From: Clostridia bacterium
GTDB lineage: Bacteria > Bacillota > Clostridia > TANB77 > CAG-508
NCBI GenBank assembly: GCA_022797145.1
Contig: JAAWKA010000011.1
Location: 1 to 47,605, forward strand
DNA length: 47,605 bases
Reading direction: 5' to 3'
Shown here: positions 16,011 through 26,492 of the stretch, piece after piece
Layout: the number at the start of each line of letters is the position of its first letter
Numbering within the stretch: the first letter of the stretch is position 1
Notes under the pieces: generated by a model
Seen by the model: only the letters and a program-made list of their open reading frames with translations
What the model was told of the DNA's origin: nothing
Database searches by the model: none
Position numbers and translations under genes: made by a program

Positions 16011-18614
16011 ATGGCAAATGAGGTTATTAACAAAGAAGACAAAAAAGTCAAAAAAATGATTGATGAACTTCTAGAAAAAGCAAAAAAAGCTTCAAAAGAG
16101 TATGCAAAATTAGACCAAGAAACAGTAAACAATATTATTAAAAAAATGTCTATGGCAGGACTTGAAAATCATATGAAGTTAGCTAAAATGGCAGTGGAAG
16201 AAACAAAAAGAGGAATTTATGAAGATAAAATAACAAAAAATATGTTTGCAACAGAATATGTATATCATAGTATAAAATGTAGTAAAACAGTAGGAGTAAT
16301 TAATGAAAATGAAGAAGAAGGATATACAGAAATTGCAGAACCTATAGGAATTATTGCAGGAGTAACACCAGTTACAAATCCAACCTCTACAACAATGTTT
16401 AAAGCATTAATTGCAGCAAAAACAAGAAATGTAATTATATTTGGATTTCATCCATCAGCTCAAAAATGTAGTGTTGAAGCAGCAAAAATTTTAAAAGATG
16501 CAGCAATACAAGCAGGTGCACCAAAAGATTGTATATTATGGATAGAAGAACCATCAGTCATGGCAACAAATTTTTTAATGAATCATCCAGATGTAGATTT
16601 AATACTTGCAACTGGAGGAACAGGAATGGTAAAAGCCGCATATTCTTGTGGAAAACCAGCTTTAGGAGTAGGACCAGGAAATGTACCATGTTATATAGAT
16701 AAAACAGCTAAACTAAAAACCTCAGTAAATGATTTAGTATTATCAAAATCATTTGATAATGGAATGATATGTGCCTCAGAACAATCAGCCATTGTAGATA
16801 AACAAATACATGAAAAATTTGAAGAACTAATGAAAGAAGCAGGTTGTTACTTTATAACAAAGCAAGAAAAAGAAAAACTAAAACAAAGTATGTTTGATAA
16901 AGAAAAAGGATATACACTTAATGCTAACATAGTAGGACAAAGCCCATATGAAATAGCAAAAGCAGCAGGAATAAAAGTACCAGAGAATACAAAAATTTTA
17001 GTAGTAGAAGAAAATAAAGTAGGAGAAGAAGCTCCATTTTCAAGAGAAAAATTAAGTCCTGTTTTAGCATATTATATTGTAGAAGACAGCACAGAAGGGA
17101 TACAAACAGCGCAAAAACTATTAGAGTTTGGGGGACTTGGACATTCAGCTGTTATTCATTCAGAAGATCAAGCAACAATATTAGAATTTTCAAAAGCAGT
17201 AAAAGTGGGAAGAATAATAGTAAATTCACCATCAACACATGGAGCAATAGGAGATATATACAATACAAATATGCCATCATTAACATTAGGATGTGGAACA
17301 TTTGGAGGAAATTCAACAACTTCAAATGTATCAAGTGTAAACCTAATAAATATAAAAAGAGTTGCGAAAAGGAGAGTTAATATGCAATGGTTTAAAGTGC
17401 CAGAAAAAATATATTTTGAAGCAGGTTCTATAGCATATTTAGAGAAAATGCCAGATATATCAAGAGCATTTATAGTAACAGATGAATCAATGGTAAAACT
17501 TGGATATGTAGACAAAATACTATATCATTTAAGAAAAAGAGAACAGTATGTACACTCAGAAATATTTGCACAAGTAGAGCCAGACCCATCTTTTGATACA
17601 ATAAAAAGAGGAGTAGAAGCGATACAAGCATTTTCACCAGATGTAATAATAGCAATAGGAGGAGGAAGTGCAATGGATGCAGCAAAAGGAATGTGGCTAT
17701 TTTATGAGCATCCAGAGGCAGATGTAGAAGGCTTAAAACTTAAATTCATGGATATAAGGAAACGTACCTATAAATTTCCAAAAATAGGAGAAAAGGCAAA
17801 AATGGTAGCAATACCAACAACATCAGGAACAGGATCAGAAGTAACATCATTTGCAGTAATAACAGATAAAAAACAAAATAAAAAATATCCATTAGCAGAT
17901 TATGAATTAACACCAGATGTTGCAATAATAGATCCAGATTTAGTAATGACATTACCAAAGAAAATAACAGCAGATACAGGAATGGATGTGTTAACACATG
18001 CAATAGAGGCATATGTTTCAAACATGGCCTCAGATTATACAGATGGACTATCAGAAAAAGCAACAGAATTAGTATTAAATAACTTATTATTAGCATATGA
18101 AGATGGAACTAATAAGCAAGCAAGAGAGAAAATGCACAATGCAAGCTGTATAGCAGGAATGGCATTTACAAATGCATTCTTAGGAATAAACCATTCGATA
18201 GCACATAAAATAGGAGGAGAATTTCATGTACCACATGGAAGAGCAAATGCAATTTTATTACCATATGTAATAAAATATAATGCAACAAAACCAACAAAAT
18301 TTGTATCATTCCCAAAATATGAATATTATATAGCAGATGAGAAATATGCAATGTTAGCAAGAAAAAATGGATTAAAAGCAAAAACAACAGAAGAAGGGGT
18401 AAACTCATTAATACAAGCAATAAAAGATTTAATGAAAAAACTAGAAATGCCAACAAGTTTTAAAGAGGCAGGAATAGATGAAAAAGAATTTTTAGCAAAA
18501 ATAGATCAATTAGCAGATAGAGCATTTGAAGATCAATGTACACCAGCAAATCCAAGATTACCATTAGTATCAGAATTAAAACAGATTTTACTAGACAGCT
18601 ATTATGGGAAATAA
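16011..18614 (+). CDS. adhE: Bifunctional acetaldehyde-CoA/alcohol dehydrogenase
   Basis: Reduces acetyl-CoA to ethanol in two steps and forms spirosomes; 867 residues. The N-terminal aldehyde dehydrogenase has catalytic Cys254 in NGMICASEQ and [12 protein letters not shown]. The C-terminal iron alcohol dehydrogenase starts near [11 protein letters not shown], with [13 protein letters not shown] (about 550), [11 protein letters not shown] and the metal ligands in [20 protein letters not shown] (about 727-745). I chose the ATG at 16011 (AGGAGG upstream) over a TTG two codons earlier. It ends at its own terminator, so it is monocistronic. Together with the Por operon it indicates ethanol-forming fermentation. 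Confidence 0.96.
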   Translation: MANEVINKEDKKVKKMIDELLEKAKKASKEYAKLDQETVNNIIKKMSMAGLENHMKLAKMAVEETKRGIYEDKITKNMFATEYVYHSIKCSKTVGVINENEEEGYTEIAEPIGIIAGVTPVTNPTSTTMFKALIAAKTRNVIIFGFHPSAQKCSVEAAKILKDAAIQAGAPKDCILWIEEPSVMATNFLMNHPDVDLILATGGTGMVKAAYSCGKPALGVGPGNVPCYIDKTAKLKTSVNDLVLSKSFDNGMICASEQSAIVDKQIHEKFEELMKEAGCYFITKQEKEKLKQSMFDKEKGYTLNANIVGQSPYEIAKAAGIKVPENTKILVVEENKVGEEAPFSREKLSPVLAYYIVEDSTEGIQTAQKLLEFGGLGHSAVIHSEDQATILEFSKAVKVGRIIVNSPSTHGAIGDIYNTNMPSLTLGCGTFGGNSTTSNVSSVNLINIKRVAKRRVNMQWFKVPEKIYFEAGSIAYLEKMPDISRAFIVTDESMVKLGYVDKILYHLRKREQYVHSEIFAQVEPDPSFDTIKRGVEAIQAFSPDVIIAIGGGSAMDAAKGMWLFYEHPEADVEGLKLKFMDIRKRTYKFPKIGEKAKMVAIPTTSGTGSEVTSFAVITDKKQNKKYPLADYELTPDVAIIDPDLVMTLPKKITADTGMDVLTHAIEAYVSNMASDYTDGLSEKATELVLNNLLLAYEDGTNKQAREKMHNASCIAGMAFTNAFLGINHSIAHKIGGEFHVPHGRANAILLPYVIKYNATKPTKFVSFPKYEYYIADEKYAMLARKNGLKAKTTEEGVNSLIQAIKDLMKKLEMPTSFKEAGIDEKEFLAKIDQLADRAFEDQCTPANPRLPLVSELKQILLDSYYGK

Positions 18615-18620
18615 AAAAAG

Positions 18621-18652
18621 AAAAAAGTCTCTAATTTTAGAGATTTTTTTTC
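18621..18652 (+). terminator. Terminator after adhE
   Basis: TCTCTAA/TTAGAGA stem with a TT loop, A-run before and eight T after, 7 bp past the adhE stop. Confidence 0.85.
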
Positions 18653-18790
18653 TTTTTATAATAAATATAGAAAAAACACCCAAAAAAAGTAAAAATGTAA
18701 TATAAAAATAATAAAAAAATTTAATAAAAAGCTTCAAAAGTATTTTTAAAAATGATATAATAAAAATGTATTATAAAAAAGGAGGAAAAA

Positions 18791-19543
18791 ATGAATCAAA
18801 TATTAGTAACAGAAAAAATATATGTAACTCCTGAATTGAAAAGGAAAAAGAAGTTATATAAAATTAAATTTTTATTATCAATATTTCTAATATGCTCATT
18901 ATTTTCCTATTACATATATGCTGAATACGATAGAAACAAAAATGAAGAAGTATCACGAGAAATACTAGCAAATATTGACCTTACAGGAGATGGAGAGGAA
19001 GCAGAAGATACAACAATAAGACTAGAAGGTGATGTATTAATTGTAATGCTAGATGAAGAAACAAACGATAGAGAAGAAATAGATATTAGCAAATTAGGAA
19101 GTGAAGCATATGGCAAGACAAAAAAAGAATACATCTCAGAAAGTGGAGACAAATATTCAACAGATGCTATATTAAATATACCAGGTCTTGAAATAAATTA
19201 TCCTGTATTATCAAAAACAACAGATGAGCTACTAAAATTATCACTTACAAAGTTTTGGGGAGGAGAACCAAATGAAGTAGGAAATTATGTAATAGTAGGT
19301 CATAATTATAAAAATAAAAAAATGTTTGGAAAACTATCTGCAATACAAATAGGAGATGACATAGAATTAACAGATTTTAAAGGAGAAAAATTAACATATA
19401 AAGTATATGACAAGTATATAGTTTCTCCAAATGACACATCATGTACTAGTCAAAATACAAAAGGAAATAAAGAGATAACTTTAATAACATGTACAAATTA
19501 TGGAACACAAAGACTAATTGTTAAAGCAAGAGAAGCAAAATAA
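18791..19543 (+). CDS. Sortase (class not resolved)
   Basis: A membrane cysteine transpeptidase that anchors surface proteins to the wall; 250 residues. A TM segment at about 24-43 (IKFLLSIFLICSLFSYYIYA) gives an N-in topology. It is followed by an acidic spacer rich in Glu/Asp and the sortase beta-barrel. Catalytic residues: His171 in VGHNYK, Cys234 in LITCTNYG and Arg241 in TQRLIVKAR. A TLITC-type active site preceded by an acidic linker fits class B/D/E-like clostridial sortases. No LPxTG-type substrate is seen in the window. It has its own AAGGAGG and a terminator. Confidence 0.88.
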   Translation: MNQILVTEKIYVTPELKRKKKLYKIKFLLSIFLICSLFSYYIYAEYDRNKNEEVSREILANIDLTGDGEEAEDTTIRLEGDVLIVMLDEETNDREEIDISKLGSEAYGKTKKEYISESGDKYSTDAILNIPGLEINYPVLSKTTDELLKLSLTKFWGGEPNEVGNYVIVGHNYKNKKMFGKLSAIQIGDDIELTDFKGEKLTYKVYDKYIVSPNDTSCTSQNTKGNKEITLITCTNYGTQRLIVKAREAK

Positions 19544-19579
19544 AATGAAAGAGGAGATTTTATCCTCTTTCATTTTATT
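19542..19579. terminator. Bidirectional terminator between sortase and por operon
   Basis: Perfect stem AAAATGAAAGAGGA with its complement around GATTTTA; the last T-run serves the sortase and the A-run serves the convergent por operon. Confidence 0.85.
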
Positions 19580-19596
19580 TTACTTATATAAATTTT

Positions 19597-20553
19597 TTAA
19601 TTTTCCTTATTAGTAGCTTCTTCTAAAATAAGAAGTTCATTCCAACGTTCATCTACTTCTTTTTGAAATTCTTCAATCATCCATTCATTACCTGACTTAA
19701 ACATATGCTTAAATCTTTTTTGTGGTTTTAAAAATTCTTCAACTGGAAGTTTCTTTGCAGGTTTATAATTTACTTTATATTTTCCATCAATTACTTCATA
19801 TAAAGGCCAATAACATGTATCAACAGCAAGTTTATTAATTTGCATTAACATATCTGTTGGATACCCCCATCCTCTAGGACATGGAGCAAGGACATTTAAG
19901 AAAGTAGCACCTTTTGTATAAATTGCTTTTTCTGATTTTTCATATAAGTCCTTAAAATTATTAATACCAATAGTTTGAGCAACATAAGGTAAATGATGTG
20001 CAACCATAATTTTTGCAAGATCTTTTCTTGGTTGCAATTTACCAGGAATGACTGTTCCAGCAGGTGAAGTTGAAGTGTCAGCAAACTTTGGTGTAGCAGA
20101 GGAACGTTGAATACCAGTATTCATATAAGCACCATTATCATAGCAAACATATACCATATCATGCCCTCTCTCCATTGCGCCAGATAATGCTTGTATACCA
20201 ATATCATAAGTACCGCCATCTCCACCAAATGCAATAAACTTAGTATCTTTTCCTTCTGGTAATTTATGTTGTCTTTTCATTGCCTTGTATGCAGCTTCTA
20301 CTCCAGACAAGGTTGAAGCTGCATTTTCAAAAGCTGAATGAATAAAAGAATCTGTCCAAGAAGTATATGGGTAAATAAATGTAGAAACTTCCATACATCC
20401 TGTAGCGCATGATACAACAGCGTGATCATCATCTTTTAATGCATTCAAAATCATTCTTGCAGCAGGAGGAGCACCACAACCAGCACACATCCTATGTCCT
20501 GAAGTAAATCTGCTAGATTTATTTGCTACAATTTCTTTTAAATTATATGCCAT
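19597..20553 (-). CDS. porB: 2-oxoacid:ferredoxin oxidoreductase, beta (TPP) subunit
   Basis: Binds thiamine diphosphate and one [4Fe-4S] cluster; decarboxylates pyruvate (most likely) to acetyl-CoA with ferredoxin as acceptor. 318 residues. Features: HRMCAGCGAPPAAR (cluster Cys pair), GCMEVSTF, the TPP/Mg motif region FGGDGGTYDIGIQALSGAME followed by CYDNGAYMNTGIQRS, and APCPRGW, a PorB hallmark. Last gene of the four-gene gamma-delta-alpha-beta operon on the minus strand, 20 bp after porA. Confidence 0.93.
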   Translation of the reverse strand: MAYNLKEIVANKSSRFTSGHRMCAGCGAPPAARMILNALKDDDHAVVSCATGCMEVSTFIYPYTSWTDSFIHSAFENAASTLSGVEAAYKAMKRQHKLPEGKDTKFIAFGGDGGTYDIGIQALSGAMERGHDMVYVCYDNGAYMNTGIQRSSATPKFADTSTSPAGTVIPGKLQPRKDLAKIMVAHHLPYVAQTIGINNFKDLYEKSEKAIYTKGATFLNVLAPCPRGWGYPTDMLMQINKLAVDTCYWPLYEVIDGKYKVNYKPAKKLPVEEFLKPQKRFKHMFKSGNEWMIEEFQKEVDERWNELLILEEATNKEN

Positions 20554-20573
20554 AATATTATATCTCCTTTCTT

Positions 20574-21755
20574 TTAACCTCTTAATCCCATATAACGATA
20601 TGGATTAGTTATATTTCCTGTTTTTGCAATTTCTTCTAAATCATGATAAACAGATTCAATATCATCTGCTTTAGTATCTCTACCACCAATTCCATAAATA
20701 TAATTTACAGCTGGAATATTTACATTATTTATATGCATAGCAGAAGTGACATCAGTAAATAAAGCACCACCTGCAGCATTTAAAGAATCTGCCTTATCTA
20801 AGATAGCTACAGCTTTTACACAAGAAAGTGCTTTTGCTATATCACTTGCAGGAAAAGGCCTAAATACTCGTACTTTTAATAAACCAGCTTTAACTCCTTG
20901 TTTTCTTAAAGCATCAACTACATATTTAGTAGTACCAGCAGTTGAGTTCATACAAACGATAGCAATTTCAGCATCATCTAATTTGTATTCTTCAAAAAAT
21001 GAATACTTTCTCCCAGTCATTTTTTCAAAATCTTTAGCCACTTCTAAAATTACTTTTTTTGAATTTATCATTGCTTCAGCTTGTTGTCTTTTATGTTCAA
21101 AAAGATATGATTGGACATCTAAAGGTCCCATAGAAATTGGTTCTTTGTCATTTAATAAATAATGCTCTGGGCAATATTTTCCAACAAAATTTTTTACTTT
21201 ATCATCTTCAACTAATTCAATATTTTCAATAGAATGTGAAGTAATAAAACCATCTTGACATACCATCAAAGGCAATAAAACATCTTTATGTTCTGCAATT
21301 CTATGAGCCATAATCAAATTATCATAAGCTTCTTGATTATTCTCAGAAAATAGCATAATCCAACCAGCATCCCTAACACCCATTGCATCAGAATGGTCAT
21401 TATGAATATTTAATGGCCCAGATACTGCACGATTTACTAAACTCATTACAATAGGTAATCTCATACTAGAAGCAATATAAATCATTTCCCACATATAAGA
21501 TAAACCATTTGCTGACGTAGCGGTCATTGCTCTAGCACCAGCTGCTTCAGCACCAATACATGCACTCATAGCACTATGTTCACTCTCTACTGCAACAAAT
21601 TCAGTATCTACACTTCCATTATTCACAAATGTTGAAAAATATTGTGGTATTTCTGTAGAAGGGGTAATTGGAAAAGCAGCTACAACATCTGGATTAATTT
21701 GTTTCATTGCAATAGATGCTGCTTCATTACCACTTAAACGTTCTCTTATTCCCAT
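20574..21755 (-). CDS. porA: 2-oxoacid:ferredoxin oxidoreductase, alpha subunit
   Basis: 393 residues forming the pyrimidine-binding half of the TPP site with PorB. Typical start GNEAASIAMKQINPDVVAAF with PITPSTEIP, then VAVESEHSAMSACIGAEAAG with RAMTATSANGL, the MSLVNRAVSGPLNIHNDHSD motif and the C-terminal domain (KAVAILDKADSLNAAGGALF). ATG with GGAGG upstream; the stop of porD overlaps the start region (shared base at 21755), indicating translational coupling. Pyruvate is preferred over 2-oxoisovalerate by resemblance and by the adjacent adhE, but this is an inference. Confidence 0.93.
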   Translation of the reverse strand: MGIRERLSGNEAASIAMKQINPDVVAAFPITPSTEIPQYFSTFVNNGSVDTEFVAVESEHSAMSACIGAEAAGARAMTATSANGLSYMWEMIYIASSMRLPIVMSLVNRAVSGPLNIHNDHSDAMGVRDAGWIMLFSENNQEAYDNLIMAHRIAEHKDVLLPLMVCQDGFITSHSIENIELVEDDKVKNFVGKYCPEHYLLNDKEPISMGPLDVQSYLFEHKRQQAEAMINSKKVILEVAKDFEKMTGRKYSFFEEYKLDDAEIAIVCMNSTAGTTKYVVDALRKQGVKAGLLKVRVFRPFPASDIAKALSCVKAVAILDKADSLNAAGGALFTDVTSAMHINNVNIPAVNYIYGIGGRDTKADDIESVYHDLEEIAKTGNITNPYRYMGLRG

Positions 21756-22060
21756 TATTTAATTCCCTCCTCTTTCATAATAATTGCATTAAAAGGACAA
21801 GTCTTTGCACAAACTCCACATCCTTTACAATAATCATAATTAAAATCTTCTCTTTGTAAATCTTTGTTTACTGGTATAGCATTATCTGGACATACTGGAA
21901 AACATAATCCACATTGTTTACAATTTTCAGGTAAGAAAACAGGTTTTACAGATCTCCAGTCACCAGTTTTAAATTCCATTGAATTACCAGCAGTATATAT
22001 TTCTCCTCCAGGCGTTAAATCTTGCCAAGGAGTATTCTTATTTAATTTATCACTTGTCAT
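21755..22060 (-). CDS. porD: 2-oxoacid:ferredoxin oxidoreductase, delta (2x[4Fe-4S]) subunit
   Basis: 101-residue dicluster ferredoxin-like subunit. Two complete CxxCxxCxxxCP motifs: CKQCGLCFPVCP and CKGCGVCAKTCP. It carries electrons from the TPP site to free ferredoxin. The N-terminal segment (TPWQDLTPGGEIYTAGNSME) is typical of PorD. It lies between porC and porA. Confidence 0.94.
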   Translation of the reverse strand: MTSDKLNKNTPWQDLTPGGEIYTAGNSMEFKTGDWRSVKPVFLPENCKQCGLCFPVCPDNAIPVNKDLQREDFNYDYCKGCGVCAKTCPFNAIIMKEEGIK

Positions 22061-22122
22061 TTCTTATCTCCTTAAAAAAATTTAGATTTTTAGAGGATGT
22101 ATCTATAAACCTATATAAATAG

Positions 22123-22701
22123 TTAAACAGCATGAACTTCCTTTAAAGCCACTTTTAAAGCTTTCATATTTCCTTCAATAACTTCTGGCTTTTTAGCAAA
22201 TTTATGTTTAAAAGAATTTTCCATATCAGATAATAATTCATCATCAGTCATAACTCCACTTACTTTTACAATAGCAGCAAGCATTGGAGTATTTGGGAAA
22301 TAATTACCTAGAGTTTCCATAGATACTTTTTTAGCATCAATTGTATAAATATTTCCTTCATAACCTTTTAAAACTTGATGTAAATACTCAGCAGATTTAG
22401 TAGTATTAATAACAATTCCTCCTGTTTTTTTCAATCCAGCTGTTACATCTACAGCTTCTAAAAGGGTATCATCAACAACTACTACATAATCTGGTTCATA
22501 AATATTACTATGAATGGTTATTGGGGCAGTACTAATGCGGTTATATGCAGTAAGAGGTGCTCCCATTCTTTCAGGACCATATTCAGGGAAACCTTGAATA
22601 TATTTTCCTGTATTAAAAGCAGCATCAGCAAGTAATAAAGAGGCTGTTTTAGCTCCCTGACCACCTCTACCATGCCATCTAATTTCTATTAAGTTATCCA
22701 T
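22123..22701 (-). CDS. porC: 2-oxoacid:ferredoxin oxidoreductase, gamma subunit
   Basis: 192 residues with the signature IRWHGRGGQGAKTASLLLAD and EYGPERMGAPLTAYNRIS. First gene of the operon; AAGGAGG precedes the ATG. The order gamma-delta-alpha-beta is that of four-subunit Por enzymes known from thermophiles and some Clostridia, in contrast to the single-chain clostridial PFOR. The operon promoter should lie in the 22702-22860 gap, divergent from the CCA gene. Confidence 0.93.
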   Translation of the reverse strand: MDNLIEIRWHGRGGQGAKTASLLLADAAFNTGKYIQGFPEYGPERMGAPLTAYNRISTAPITIHSNIYEPDYVVVVDDTLLEAVDVTAGLKKTGGIVINTTKSAEYLHQVLKGYEGNIYTIDAKKVSMETLGNYFPNTPMLAAIVKVSGVMTDDELLSDMENSFKHKFAKKPEVIEGNMKALKVALKEVHAV

Positions 22702-22913
22702 TTATAAAAAAACCTCCTTAATATTTTTTCTTTTCTTTATATTATATAATAAAAATTATAAATTTTTAATAAAGCTAAAAACTAAATAAAGTATATTCTT
22801 AAATAGTATATATGTCAAGTTAAATACTTATACCAAACGGTCAATAAATATAAAAAAATTTTTTGATATTTTTACATTTATCGTGTAAGATAATATACAT
22901 AGGAGATTTAAAT

Positions 22914-24149
22914 ATGAATATTATAGAAATTGCAGAAAAAATAAAAAAGAATGGAGGAAAATTATACTTAGTAGGGGGAGCGCTAAGAGATGAGCTTCTG
23001 AATAAAAAAGAATTTGACAAAGATTACTGTGTAACAGGAATTTCAAAACAAAAATTTAAAGAATTGTTTCCAGAGTCGAAAATAATAGGGAAAAATTTTG
23101 AAGTATTTTTAATAGATAATACAGAATTTGCATTAGCAAGGAAAGAAAAGAAAACTGGCATAGGACATAAACAATTTGCCATTGAAGCTAAAGAAAACAT
23201 AACAATACAGGAAGATTTAAAAAGAAGAGACATAACAATAAATGCTATGGCAAAAGATGTTTTAACAGGAGAAATAATAGACCCATATGGAGGAATAGGG
23301 GATATAAAAAATAAGATAATAAAAGCAACAACAAAAGCATTTAAAGAAGATCCATTAAGGGCTTATAGAGTAGCAAGAATTGCAGCACAAACACAGTTTG
23401 AAGTACAGGAAGAAACAATAGAACTAATGTATACACTAAAAGAAGAGATAAAAACACTTTCAAAAGATAGAATATATAGAGAATTAAAAAAAGCACTAGA
23501 ATCCAAAAAGCCTTCAATATTCTTTGAAGTATTAAGAAAAGCAAAAATATTAGAAGTACATTTTAAAGAAATATATAATTTAATAGGTTCTATACAACCA
23601 ATAAAATATCATCCAGAAGGAGATAGTTATAATCATACAATGATAGTAGTAGATAAAGCTTCAACATTAACAAAAGATGTTAAAATAATATTTAGTGCAT
23701 TAGTGCATGATATAGGAAAAGGGATAACGCCAAAACAGATGTATCCACACCACTATGGGCATGATGAAAAGGGAGTAATGTTAGTTGAACAGATGGGAAA
23801 AAGGATTGGGGTACCAAATACTTGGATAAAGTGTGGAAAAACAGCAGCAAAAGAACATATGAAAGCTGGCATATTTTTCAAAATGACAACAAATAAGAAG
23901 GTACAATTTATAGAAAGAGTAAATAAAACATTATTGGGATTAGAAGGCTTGCAAACAGTTGTAATAGCAGATAAATGCAGTTCAAGAAACATAAAAATAG
24001 AGGAAATACAATTCGATAAAATTGGAAAGCAATGTATAGAAATTATAAATGGAAATTACATAAAACAAATATATAATATAAAAAATCCACTAGAAATAAA
24101 AAATAAACTTCATCAAGAAAGAATAAAATGGATTGAACAACTTGAATAA
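22914..24149 (+). CDS. cca: CCA tRNA nucleotidyltransferase with HD domain
   Basis: Adds or repairs the 3'-CCA of tRNAs (class II polymerase-beta fold). 411 residues from the ATG at 22914 (AGGAGAT upstream). Motifs: LVGGALRDELL, catalytic Asp pair in FDKDYCV, KRRDITINAMA with DPYGG, and EDPLRAYRVARIAAQ. A C-terminal HD domain (HPEGDSYNHTM, LVHDIGKG, HHYGHDEKG) resembles the 2',3'-phosphodiesterase/phosphatase domain of multifunctional CCA enzymes. An in-frame upstream extension to 22863 has no RBS. Confidence 0.9.
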   Translation: MNIIEIAEKIKKNGGKLYLVGGALRDELLNKKEFDKDYCVTGISKQKFKELFPESKIIGKNFEVFLIDNTEFALARKEKKTGIGHKQFAIEAKENITIQEDLKRRDITINAMAKDVLTGEIIDPYGGIGDIKNKIIKATTKAFKEDPLRAYRVARIAAQTQFEVQEETIELMYTLKEEIKTLSKDRIYRELKKALESKKPSIFFEVLRKAKILEVHFKEIYNLIGSIQPIKYHPEGDSYNHTMIVVDKASTLTKDVKIIFSALVHDIGKGITPKQMYPHHYGHDEKGVMLVEQMGKRIGVPNTWIKCGKTAAKEHMKAGIFFKMTTNKKVQFIERVNKTLLGLEGLQTVVIADKCSSRNIKIEEIQFDKIGKQCIEIINGNYIKQIYNIKNPLEIKNKLHQERIKWIEQLE

Positions 24150-24202
24150 AAAATATATATAAATTATAATCAAAAAGAAAAATTATGAAGGCGAGGGAAC
24201 AT

Positions 24203-25525
24203 ATGAAGAAAATACGACAAGAAAAAGGTTCTATAACATTATTTGTACTAATATCAATGTTATTTTTTGTAATGTTTTTAATAGGAATGTATTTACTTAA
24301 TGCAAATTCAGAAATAACACAAACAGCAGCTACAAAAAGGATAAAAGAGATATATGAACAAGATGTAAATAATATAGATAATGTATATGAAACAATAAAT
24401 AAACAAAAAAAACAAATAGCGAATCCACCGAAATTAACGCAAGGAATGATACCTATAAAATGGGATGGCACAAAATGGGTTGATACAAATACAGAGGATG
24501 AACAATGGTATGATTACTCACAAAAAAAATGGGCAAATGTTAGACTAAAAGATGGAAGTATGTTTGTATGGATACCAAGATATGCATATAAAATAACTTC
24601 TAATTGGCATGAAAAAACGACAGGAAATATAGAAATAGAATTTTTAAAAGATGATACAAATAGAACGATATCAGAAAATATAATACAAATATCTAGTAAG
24701 TCAGCACAAAATCAATGGCTTATATCACCAAGTTTTTATTGGGATAAAAACAACAATGGAAAAGAAGATGAACAAGAAGGATTAACAGGAATATGGGTAG
24801 CAAAATATGAAGCAAGTAAACAAAGTGTAACAATAGAAAATTTAGGAAATATAGAGGTATTAAAAATACAAGCAGGAGTGAGTAGCTGGAGGGAAATTAC
24901 AACAAATGACATGTTTATGAACTGTTATAATATGAATATAGAACAAAATAGGCAAATATATGGATTAAGTAGTGACAAAGAAGTTGTAGAACCACATTTG
25001 ATGAAAAATACAGAATGGGGGATTGTAACATATTTAGCAATGAGCCAATATGGGATAAACACTAATATATCACCTAACAATAACACACAATATATTACAG
25101 GAGTAGGAAATAGTACAACAGGGAATGTAACTGGAGTTTATGATATGTCAGGAGGTAGTAATGAATTTGTAGCAGCTTATCTAAATAATAATTATGCACA
25201 AAACATAATTGAACAAGAAAGCGTTATAAAAGCAGAATTAAAATATAAGGATATATATGAAATAGGAGAACAAGATACTTCAAAAATAAATTATGAAAAA
25301 AATAAAACTAAATATTCAGATGCATTATATGAAGTATCTACAAACCTTCAACCTGAAATAGCCCTTTGGGGAAATGGATATTTAGAATACCCTACTCAAA
25401 ATAAAATAATGATATATAGAGGAGGAACTAACCTAACACAAGCTTCAATTTTTACAGCTATATCAGGAGAAGCAGGGAGTAACATAAAAAATTCATTTAG
25501 ACCAGTAATATCGGTATTAAAATAG
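24203..25525 (+). CDS. Pilin-like N-terminus with C-terminal FGE/C-type-lectin-like domain; putative surface protein
   Basis: About 440 residues. The start KKIRQEKGSITLFVLISML followed by a hydrophobic run looks like a class of prepilin/PilX-like signal anchors (basic tail, Gly-Ser, then a 20-residue helix). Then a linker with GMIPIKWDGTKWVDT and QWYDYSQKKWANV and a long domain with GVYDMSGGSNEFVAAY, MIYRGGTNLTQASIF and terminal SFRPVIS. The MSGG-EF, RGG and FRPV order recalls the formylglycine-generating-enzyme/C-type lectin fold. Function unknown; a displayed binding protein is a reasonable guess. I chose the ATG at 24203 (GCGAGGGA five bases upstream) over 24185. No reverse transcriptase is nearby, so it is not an evident diversity-generating target. 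Confidence 0.65.
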   Translation: MKKIRQEKGSITLFVLISMLFFVMFLIGMYLLNANSEITQTAATKRIKEIYEQDVNNIDNVYETINKQKKQIANPPKLTQGMIPIKWDGTKWVDTNTEDEQWYDYSQKKWANVRLKDGSMFVWIPRYAYKITSNWHEKTTGNIEIEFLKDDTNRTISENIIQISSKSAQNQWLISPSFYWDKNNNGKEDEQEGLTGIWVAKYEASKQSVTIENLGNIEVLKIQAGVSSWREITTNDMFMNCYNMNIEQNRQIYGLSSDKEVVEPHLMKNTEWGIVTYLAMSQYGINTNISPNNNTQYITGVGNSTTGNVTGVYDMSGGSNEFVAAYLNNNYAQNIIEQESVIKAELKYKDIYEIGEQDTSKINYEKNKTKYSDALYEVSTNLQPEIALWGNGYLEYPTQNKIMIYRGGTNLTQASIFTAISGEAGSNIKNSFRPVISVLK

Positions 25526-25620
25526 TCTAAGCAATGTTATAAGAGTAAAAACTGAAAACTATTAACAAAATAGGATATAAAGATATTTTACAGTTTAAGT
25601 TAAAAATGGAGATAAAAGAG

Positions 25621-25652
25621 GTGGCAAAGGAAACTTTGTCACTATTTTTATA
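25621..25652 (+). terminator. Terminator upstream of the HTH regulator
   Basis: GTGGCAAAG pairs with CTTTGTCAC (one G-U) around GAAA, followed by TATTTTTA. It closes the transcript of the surface-protein gene about 95 bp after its stop. Confidence 0.75.
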
Positions 25653-25764
25653 TATAAAGAGAAAATGAAAGAAAATAAGTTAAAGTGTTAAAAAATATAA
25701 ATGGACATAAGTGTCTGTTTTCAAGAAACAAAAGATATGGTATATTACATCAAGGAGGTAAAAA

Positions 25765-26364
25765 ATGGATACAATTGGTCAAAGAATAAGAAGAATAAGA
25801 AAAATTAATAATTTAACAACTGAACAGTTTGCAGATAAAATAATGTGTAATCCAAAAACAATTCAAAGATATGAAAATGAAAAATCTTTACCAGATTGTT
25901 ATAATTTAAAAAGAATATCTGTAGAATTTGGGATATCTACAGATTATATATTAGGTTTATCTGATAAAATGGAGGTTGCATACCAAACAGAAGATATTAT
26001 GTTCCTTTATCAAAAGTACAAAAAGATGACATTAAATCCAATAAAAAAAGAAGATTATTATTGGATACAAATGAAAATGGAAGAAGATAAGAACTATGTA
26101 ACATCAATACAAACAGAATGTACAGGAATTATAGAGGAAAGTAGTGAAGGAATTAAAGAAATACGAAAAGCCAGAAAAGTAATACCAGAAAATGTTATAA
26201 AAATATGTGAACAATTAAAAAGAAATGTTGTTATTATTAATAAAGTTTCAGAAATAGGATTATTCTATTTATTTGGTGGAGAAGCAATAATCAGAGAAGA
26301 ACTATGTAAGGAGCATATGAAAGAGATTTTAGAACCATTTATAGTAGATATTAAAAAATATTAA
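25765..26364 (+). CDS. XRE-family HTH transcriptional regulator
   Basis: 199 residues. The N-terminal helix-turn-helix spans about 5-62 (IGQRIRRIRKINNLTTEQFA, then the recognition region NPKTIQRYENEKSLPDCYNL, then STDYILGLSD). The remaining 135 residues are helical with no known ligand domain. AAGGAGG precedes the ATG. A small palindrome (GGACATAAGTGTCT, about 25704-25717) upstream could be its own operator. It lies 129 bp before repeat R4 and a ToxN relic, so it belongs to the accessory set. Its target is unknown. Confidence 0.8.
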   Translation: MDTIGQRIRRIRKINNLTTEQFADKIMCNPKTIQRYENEKSLPDCYNLKRISVEFGISTDYILGLSDKMEVAYQTEDIMFLYQKYKKMTLNPIKKEDYYWIQMKMEEDKNYVTSIQTECTGIIEESSEGIKEIRKARKVIPENVIKICEQLKRNVVIINKVSEIGLFYLFGGEAIIREELCKEHMKEILEPFIVDIKKY

Positions 26365-26492
26365 GTATTCAACTATATGCATATAATTACAAGGTTAAAT
26401 TAATGTGCTATTGCATAACCAAAAGAACATCCAGAAATAACAATGCAGGAATATCAGTGTTTATAGGAATTGATACTAGTTAATTGTTCCCC

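Noticed and set aside
24203..25525. C-type-lectin-like protein as the target of a diversity-generating retroelement
   Set aside because: No reverse transcriptase, template repeat or Avd gene is present nearby.
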